A stretch of DNA of 60,293 bases from Deltaproteobacteria bacterium (GTDB lineage Bacteria; Desulfobacterota; Desulfuromonadia; Desulfuromonadales; Geopsychrobacteraceae), in the NCBI GenBank assembly GCA_024280335.1, contig JAJRQI010000018.1:1-60293 (forward strand), written 5' to 3'. The first letter of the stretch is position 1; each line of letters opens with the position of its first letter. The notes below the pieces were generated by a model. That model was not told where the DNA came from and ran no database searches. It was given only the letters and a program-made list of their open reading frames with translations. Below, in pieces: positions 55,935-60,293 of the stretch. Made by a program: the position numbers and the translations under genes.

Positions 55935-56659
55935 TGCTGCTGCAAGTCGAAAACCTAGAGGTTAAGTACGGCAATATCCAGGCCCTGCACGGGATCAGCT
56001 TTCACGTCAACGAAGGTGAGATCGTCACCCTGATCGGCGCTAATGGGGCGGGTAAAACCACCTGTATGCATACCATCCCCCGGCTGCCGCCCCCGGAAGC
56101 GCCACGGGTGATCGCCGGAGATATCAAGTTCAAAGGGGAATCGATCCTCGAGACAAAACCGAGTGACGTGGTCAAACAGCTGCACCTGGCTCTCTCCCCC
56201 GAGGGGCGGCGGATCTTCGGCAACCTGACGGTGATGGAGAACCTGAAACTGGCCACCTACGCCCGCGCAAAAGACGCTGATCTGAATGCCGAATACGAAC
56301 GCATTTTCGAGCTGTTTCCGCGTTTAAAAGAGCGCCGCAAGCAGCGCAGCGAATCACTCAGTGGCGGCGAACAGCAGATGCTCGCCGTCGGCCGGGCGCT
56401 GATGACCGGCTGCAAAATTCTGCTACTGGATGAACCTTCGATGGGCTTGGCGCCGGTTTTGAAATACGAACTGTTCCGTAAGCTCAAACAGCTCAACGAA
56501 GAGGGGATGACCATCCTGCTGGTCGAACAGAATGCCAACCTGGCGTTGCATCTGGCCCATCGTGGCTATGTTTTGGACACGGGAAATATTGTTGCAGAGG
56601 GGACCAGTGAAGAGTTGTTGGGAAACCCTGATGTGAAGAAGGCTTACCTGGGGGGATGA
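55934..56659 (+). CDS. livF: branched-chain amino-acid ABC transporter ATPase LivF
   Basis: This 241-residue ATPase has Walker A GANGAGKTT, LALSPEGRRIFGNLTV with the Q-loop region, signature LSGGEQQMLAVGRAL, Walker B ILLLDEPSMGLAP and H-loop LVEQNA. It is the last gene of livJHMGF; no clear terminator follows at once. Confidence 0.96.
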   Translation: MLLQVENLEVKYGNIQALHGISFHVNEGEIVTLIGANGAGKTTCMHTIPRLPPPEAPRVIAGDIKFKGESILETKPSDVVKQLHLALSPEGRRIFGNLTVMENLKLATYARAKDADLNAEYERIFELFPRLKERRKQRSESLSGGEQQMLAVGRALMTGCKILLLDEPSMGLAPVLKYELFRKLKQLNEEGMTILLVEQNANLALHLAHRGYVLDTGNIVAEGTSEELLGNPDVKKAYLGG

Positions 56660-56980
56660 ACCTCAGCCGCACGGATGAGCATCAAGACCGGCGGGGCTCA
56701 TTGTTCTCAATTACCACAACGCCGAAACCCTTTTTGCAGTATCTGACCACCGCCCTCCCCGACAGTACTGTGAGGCCTCGAGACAGAAATAAAAAGGCTG
56801 CTTTCTTTTGCTTCGTTTTCTTTGCAGCCTTTCAAAGAAAATGACGCCGGCTGTCGGGCCGGAACCCGACGGTTTTAAAGGTTTCAACACTTACAATAGT
56901 TTTCCCTTTGCCCACCACCCCCAACCTGCTAATCTCAACAGATTGTTTTTATTGCTCTTAATTGATTCGGAGCGGGGAAT
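56660..56980. other. intergenic region after the liv operon
   Basis: It contains a 9-bp hairpin AAAGGCTGC/GCAGCCTTT (about 56794-56830) with a 22-nt pyrimidine-rich loop, followed on the minus strand by a T-rich stretch, and then a GC-rich block GCCGGCTGTCGGGCCGG with GACGG. The latter looks like a fragment of a dispersed repeat. I see no gene. Confidence 0.4.
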
Positions 56981-58480
56981 ATGAGTCGAGCAAAAAGCAG
57001 TGGTCTCAGCAAATCGCTGATCCTCAAAGGGTTGCAGTGTCAAAAGGCGCTGTGGCTGGCAAAAAATCCCCCCGATTTTGATTTCCCCCCGCAGCCTGAC
57101 CTTGAAGCCAAATTCCAACTCGGCACCAATGTCGGCATCCTCGCCCAGCAGCTGTTTCCCGGCGGCATCGAGGTTCCCTACCAGGGGCTCTCCTTCCCGG
57201 CTCAACTGGCCCGCACCAAACAACTGATCGACAGCGGCGCAGAGGTTATTTACGAAGCGTCTTTCTCATTTTCCGCGATCTTCGTCAAGGTCGATATCCT
57301 GCTGCGCGATGGTGACGCCTGGCAGATTTATGAGGTGAAGATGGGCACCGGCGTTAAACCGGTCAACCTCGATGACGTTGCTGTGCAGCAGTATGTGCTT
57401 AATGGCTGTGGCCTGACCGTCTCCAAGTCATTTCTGGTTCACATCGACAACAGCTATGCCCGTCAGGGCGAGATTCGAGTCGGCAAGCTGTTCGCCAGTG
57501 AAGATATCAGCACCAAGGTTACGGCACGCCAGCAGAGCATGCCGGAGATCGTCAGCGAACTGCGCGCTGAGATGCGTGAAAGCGATGAGCCGAAGATCGA
57601 CATCGGCCCACACTGCAGCGATCCTTACGAGTGTGATTTCATCCCCTACTGCTGGCAGCATATCCCCGAGAATTCAGTCTTCGCTCTGCGCGGCAGCGGC
57701 ATCAACAAGTTCGACTACTATTATCGAGGACTGATCGATTTCGCCGATCTGCCCCTCGACAAGCTCAACCAGAAACAGCGCCAACAGGTCGAGTCGACCC
57801 TCCATCAACAGGATTCAACCGACAGCGCCAAGCTCAAAGAGTTTCTCGACAGCCTCTGGTATCCGATCTGCCATCTCGATTTCGAAACCTTCAATACGCC
57901 GATCCCCAAGTTCGCCGGCACCCGCCCCTACCAGCAGGTGCCGTTCCAGTTTTCAATCCATGTTCAGCAACAGCCCGGTAGCGAAGCGCAGCATTTCGAG
58001 TTTCTCGCCGATCCCAATATTGACCCACGCCGCGCACTGATCGAGCAGCTCCTCACTTCAATCCCGGCCGACACCTGCGTACTGGTTTACAGTCAAGCAT
58101 TTGAGAAAACGGTGCTGCGCAACCTTGCCGAACTCTTCCCCGATCTCAGAGATTCGATCCAGCTACGGGTAGACAATGTTCGCGACCTGATGGTGCCATT
58201 TCGTCGCCGCGATGTTTATCGTTGGCAGATGCGCGGCTCTTACTCAATAAAACATGTGCTACCGGCGCTGGTTCCCGAACTGTCTTATTCGGGACTTGAG
58301 ATTAGTGACGGCATGGCAGCGATGCGGGCTTATCATGCTATGTGTAGATTAGCTGATCCGGTCGCGCTGACAGAGTTGCGACGGGCGATGCTGGAATATT
58401 GTCAGTTGGATACTTTAGCGATGGTCAGGATTCTAGATGCGTTAACAACTATCGGTACTGACAGTGAAGAAGATCAATAA
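56981..58480 (+). CDS. DUF2779 protein: Cas4-like iron-sulfur nuclease domain plus DEDD-like exonuclease domain
   Basis: This 499-residue protein belongs to DUF2779. The N-terminal half has the parts of a Cas4/AddB-type PD-(D/E)xK nuclease: Cys20 (GLQCQKALWL), catalytic Asp105 (KVDILL) and Glu118-x-Lys120 (YEVKMG), then Cys212, Cys218 and Cys224 (HCSDPYECDFIPYC), which with Cys20 could hold a 4Fe-4S cluster. The C-terminal half has an RNase H-like DEDD pattern: Asp300 and Glu302 (HLDFETF), SQAFEKTVL and a late Asp in YCQLDTLAMV. So it may be a two-nuclease protein for DNA repair or defence. The function is not established. GGGG lies about 6 nt before the ATG. Confidence 0.82.
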   Translation: MSRAKSSGLSKSLILKGLQCQKALWLAKNPPDFDFPPQPDLEAKFQLGTNVGILAQQLFPGGIEVPYQGLSFPAQLARTKQLIDSGAEVIYEASFSFSAIFVKVDILLRDGDAWQIYEVKMGTGVKPVNLDDVAVQQYVLNGCGLTVSKSFLVHIDNSYARQGEIRVGKLFASEDISTKVTARQQSMPEIVSELRAEMRESDEPKIDIGPHCSDPYECDFIPYCWQHIPENSVFALRGSGINKFDYYYRGLIDFADLPLDKLNQKQRQQVESTLHQQDSTDSAKLKEFLDSLWYPICHLDFETFNTPIPKFAGTRPYQQVPFQFSIHVQQQPGSEAQHFEFLADPNIDPRRALIEQLLTSIPADTCVLVYSQAFEKTVLRNLAELFPDLRDSIQLRVDNVRDLMVPFRRRDVYRWQMRGSYSIKHVLPALVPELSYSGLEISDGMAAMRAYHAMCRLADPVALTELRRAMLEYCQLDTLAMVRILDALTTIGTDSEEDQ

Positions 58481-58500
58481 ATTAAACGGTAAACAGGTAA

Positions 58501-58542
58501 AAAAAGGCACCGATTACGATAACAAGTAACGGTGCTTTTTTT
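58501..58542. terminator. bidirectional terminator
   Basis: GCACCG-A-TTAC pairs with GTAACGGTGC (58507-58517 / 58526-58535, one bulged A) and is flanked by A and T runs, so it works in both directions for the DUF2779 gene (+) and the small Lys/Ala-rich gene (-). Confidence 0.88.
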
Positions 58543-58588
58543 GATATAATGCGCAAGTTTCCGGGCAGCCACTGCCCGTCCCGACCGC

Positions 58589-58693
58589 CTATTTCTTTTC
58601 GGCCTTTTTCTCTTTTTTCGCCGCCTTTTTTTCTTTCATGCTTTTAGCCGGCTCCTTTTTCGCCGCCTTTTTACTGTCCATGCCCTTGCCCAT
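58589..58693 (-). CDS. 34-residue Lys/Ala-rich small protein
   Basis: A 34-codon frame starts with ATG 58693 and has a perfect GGAGGT 5 nt upstream. The product (MGKGMDSKKAAKKEPAKS, then MKEKKAAKKEKKAEKK) is almost entirely Lys, Ala and Glu, strongly basic and likely helical or disordered. Similar tiny Lys-rich proteins occur in other proteobacteria, but I know of no assigned role; nucleic acid binding is a guess. A GC hairpin lies just downstream, then the two-way terminator. It is divergent from the methyltransferase-like gene. Confidence 0.75.
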   Translation of the reverse strand: MGKGMDSKKAAKKEPAKSMKEKKAAKKEKKAEKK

Positions 58694-58925
58694 AATTACC
58701 TCCGTCTCTACTTCGCTGAGAGTGCTGATCCGATAAAACAGAGTTCAGTTTAACACGGTCGGGTTTACCGATGCGCTTTATCGACCAGGTATGCAATTAT
58801 ATCCAGATCGCATTCACAGAGCTTTGAAGATGGGAAGAATCGGGCTACTGTTGAATCAACGGTTTCCGATTTACTCGGCGCTACCGATTACCAACGTACC
58901 CCTCCTTTTACAAAAGCAGGTTTTT

Positions 58926-59630
58926 ATGTCGCAGAGTTCTTCTGATCACGCAATGCAAGGCTGGGAACTGATCGATTCAACACCGATCCCGGGCCAGGCC
59001 ACCGAACTGCTGCTTTACAAACTCAATGAAGAGCTTTCCATCAGCGTCCGTGACGGTGGGGTACTGATGAGCACCTGGGCTCATCTATCCGAAGATGCGC
59101 TGGCCGAAATACCCTGCCGCAAAATCGTCAATCGCAATCAGCCGCGTGTGCTGATCGGTGGCCTCGGCATGGGCTTTACCCTGACCGCGACCCTCCACTG
59201 TCTCGACAACAATGCTGAGGTGGTGGTCGCCGAACTGGTGCCGGGACTGGTGGAGTGGAACCGCGGCGCCCTTGGTGAATACGCCGGAAATCCGCTGCGC
59301 GATCCGCGCACTCAGGTTCGCGTTGGCGATGTCGCCAAAGTACTGCGCGAACAACGTCAGGCCTACGATGCGATTCTGCTCGATGTTGATAACGGCCCCC
59401 ATGCAATAACCCGCAAGAAGAATAACTGGCTCTATACCAGCGACGGTTTGACTGAAGCCTACCGCGCCCTGCGCCCGGCGGGGATCCTCGCCATCTGGTC
59501 GGCCGGACCGGACCGTGAGTTCATGCAACGGCTACAAAAGATCGGTTTCAAAGTTAAACAGATGCGAGTGCGAGCGCACCAGAACGATGGGAATCTGCAT
59601 GCGATCTGGCTGGCGGAACGGGAACCTTAA
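58926..59630 (+). CDS. spermidine synthase-like / class I SAM-dependent methyltransferase-fold protein
   Basis: This 234-residue protein has the Rossmann nucleotide site of the spermidine-synthase/methyltransferase fold: VLIGGLGMGFTLTATL, the acidic VVVAELVPGLVEWNRG, RVGDVAKVL and the catalytic-position ILLDVDNGPH. It lacks the usual N-terminal beta-barrel of true spermidine synthase, so a methyltransferase-type function is as likely. I choose ATG 58926 (MSQSSSDHAM), with AGG about 6 nt upstream; an earlier in-frame ATG at 58791 has no support. The substrate is unknown. Confidence 0.8.
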   Translation: MSQSSSDHAMQGWELIDSTPIPGQATELLLYKLNEELSISVRDGGVLMSTWAHLSEDALAEIPCRKIVNRNQPRVLIGGLGMGFTLTATLHCLDNNAEVVVAELVPGLVEWNRGALGEYAGNPLRDPRTQVRVGDVAKVLREQRQAYDAILLDVDNGPHAITRKKNNWLYTSDGLTEAYRALRPAGILAIWSAGPDREFMQRLQKIGFKVKQMRVRAHQNDGNLHAIWLAEREP

Positions 59631-59686
59631 TTGGTGGTTTTGACACTGGACAACTCTATACCTAGACGGTCAATTAAGGCGGCGGC

Positions 59687-59716
59687 TTGACAGGCTTGGT
59701 TCGCTCCGAGTATAAA
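59687..59716 (+). promoter_or_regulatory. strong orphan sigma-70 promoter
   Basis: TTGACA (59687-59692), an 18-nt spacer and TATAAA (59711-59716) are close to consensus. The predicted start is near 59723. It faces a 17-residue frame and a terminator only 110 nt away. Confidence 0.7.
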
Positions 59717-59758
59717 TTGGCAACTATCTGAAATTACATGTTTATCGGAGGGGATGAG

Positions 59759-59812
59759 ATGTGGGAATCTCTGGACAATAATAGACAATTAAAAAGCCGC
59801 TTTTCAGCCTGA
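59759..59812 (+). CDS. possible 17-residue peptide, or part of a small RNA
   Basis: ATG 59759 is preceded by GGAGGGG at a good distance (6 nt) and opens the frame MWESLDNNRQLKSRFSA, ending TGA at 59812 within the hairpin of the following terminator. The transcript from the promoter would be about 110 nt. It may encode a tiny peptide, or the frame may be a by-product of a regulatory RNA. I do not recognise either. Confidence 0.4.
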   Translation: MWESLDNNRQLKSRFSA

Positions 59813-59834
59813 TGCTGAAAGACGGCTTTTTTTG
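59791..59834 (+). terminator. Rho-independent terminator
   Basis: AAAAGCCGCTTTTCAGC pairs with GCTGAAAGACGGCTTTT (one mismatch) around CTGAT, followed by a T-run ending TTTG TTTTT. It ends the orphan transcript. Confidence 0.9.
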
Positions 59835-60115
59835 TTTTTGGAAGAGTTTCAACTTAGTGGGCCTTGTTACATGGGCATCTACGGTTGATTTTTGAAATGG
59901 GGGAAGTGTCCCCGTTTAACAGAATATTTTGTGGGCGTTGGGTTGTTGAATGTTGATCTGATCCTTTAGGTCCTTGCTGGAAAATATAGGATGTGTCCCT
60001 ATTTATTCACATACGAGGTGAACCGTTAAACGGCTGACCGTATGGCTGCCATATCGATAATTGCCCATAGCTACTCCATTGATAAGTTTCAAATATGAGT
60101 AGCATCTGAAAGATT
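59835..60115. other. non-coding region before the hairpin series
   Basis: It contains phrases such as GGAAGTGTCCCCGTTT and GATGTGTCCCTATTTATTC that I associate with dispersed non-coding repeats or relics next to transposase genes. I see no gene. Confidence 0.35.
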
Positions 60116-60205
60116 TGGACTAAAGTCCATAGTTTTTACTAGCGTGCTGAAACACTAAACCACTCTGCACTAAAGTGCAGAGGTTTGATGGGGACTGAAA
60201 GTCCC
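60116..60205. repeat. series of small hairpins with a shared ACTaaAGT core
   Basis: Three hairpins follow within 90 bp: TGGACT-AA-AGTCCA (60116-60129), CTCTGCACT-AA-AGTGCAGAG (60163-60182) and GGGACT-GAA-AGTCCC (60191-60205). A fourth, weaker one (TAGCGTG-CTGAAA-CACTA) lies between the first two. Stems differ outside the core but keep ACT/AGT next to the loop. Confidence 0.75.
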
Positions 60206-60225
60206 TTAAAACCAAGATCAAAGAC

Positions 60226-60293
60226 CGTCATCCTCGCGAAAGCGGGGATCCACGCGTCTTAAAAACACTGGATTCCCGCCTTCGCGGGAATGA
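60226..60293. repeat. REP-type palindrome, cut by the window end
   Basis: GTCATCCTCGCGAAAGCGGGGATCC opens the element and GGATTCCCGCCTTCGCGGGAATGA ends it at the last base of the window. It belongs to the widespread GTCATTCCCGCGAAAGCGGGAATCC family, as does the core at 50661-50734. Confidence 0.85.

Noticed and set aside
56656-56844. A 62-codon open frame after livF
   Set aside because: It opens inside the livF stop, has no ribosome binding site and runs through a hairpin and repeat-like sequence.
60226-60293. CRISPR-like repeats at the window end
   Set aside because: Palindromic REP arms in a single unit, with no regular direct repeats or spacers and no cas genes.

Overview
The window reads as chromosomal DNA of a Gram-negative, anaerobic, respiratory bacterium, most likely of the Desulfuromonadales (Desulfuromonas/Pelobacter/Geobacter relatives). 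Reasons: LPS export (LptD) and lipid A acylation genes; a periplasmic octaheme c-type cytochrome; a MopE-like c-type cytochrome; bacteriohemerythrin; an acetate-type sodium/solute symporter with its small partner; many PAS and sigma-54 signalling proteins; and dispersed palindromic repeats. I saw no prophage, CRISPR array or intact insertion sequence. Assignment to the order is inference from gene content.

Layout. 1-17.5 kb is almost entirely minus-strand. Read in transcription order it is trpE-trpG-trpD-[127-bp palindrome]-trpC-trpB2-trpF-trpB-[REP]-DEAD-box helicase-trpA-accD-small ORF-folC-lptD-ftsB-like-argS-SPOR protein, then tRNA-fMet and a second CAU tRNA under their own strong promoter. 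17.5-23.8 kb is plus-strand: an IclR-family regulator, then a DUF4212/SSS symporter operon, a small membrane protein and a cNMP/CBS/DUF294 regulator. 23.9-28.2 kb is minus-strand: UspA, a fused TRAP permease and its TAXI receptor. 28.7-35.2 kb has a GspE-type ATPase convergent with an overlapping asnS-histidine kinase-sigma-54 response regulator unit. 35.4-43 kb has an octaheme hydroxylamine-oxidoreductase-like cytochrome behind an HcpR-like palindrome, a hemerythrin overlapped by a large PAS kinase, prfC, a lipid A acyltransferase and a small lipoprotein. 43-50.5 kb holds upp, a HAD phosphatase, DUF1015, a DUF134 regulator with a NifX-like protein, a TVP38/flavin oxidoreductase fusion and the MopE-like cytochrome. 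51-60.3 kb holds a secreted unknown, the livJHMGF branched-chain amino-acid ABC transporter, a DUF2779 nuclease-like protein, a 34-residue Lys/Ala-rich protein, a methyltransferase-like protein, an orphan promoter/mini-ORF/terminator cassette and a tail of hairpin repeats.

How the genes work together. The trp genes cover the whole route from chorismate to tryptophan, with two different TrpB proteins. The symporter block looks like regulated uptake of a short-chain acid under the IclR protein: both promoters share the same -35/-10 architecture and an exact 12-mer. The octaheme cytochrome, hemerythrin and HcpR-like box suggest handling of reactive nitrogen species or oxygen. The points I rate most worth checking are an in-frame amber codon in the folC N-terminus, the HcpR-like box placed at about -41.5 before the octaheme cytochrome, the orphan transcript cassette near 59.7 kb, the DUF2779 Cas4-like/DEDD-like protein, and two equal-length (127 bp) palindromes, one of which supplies part of the trpD stop codon. 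All family calls come from reading the sequence; no database search was run.
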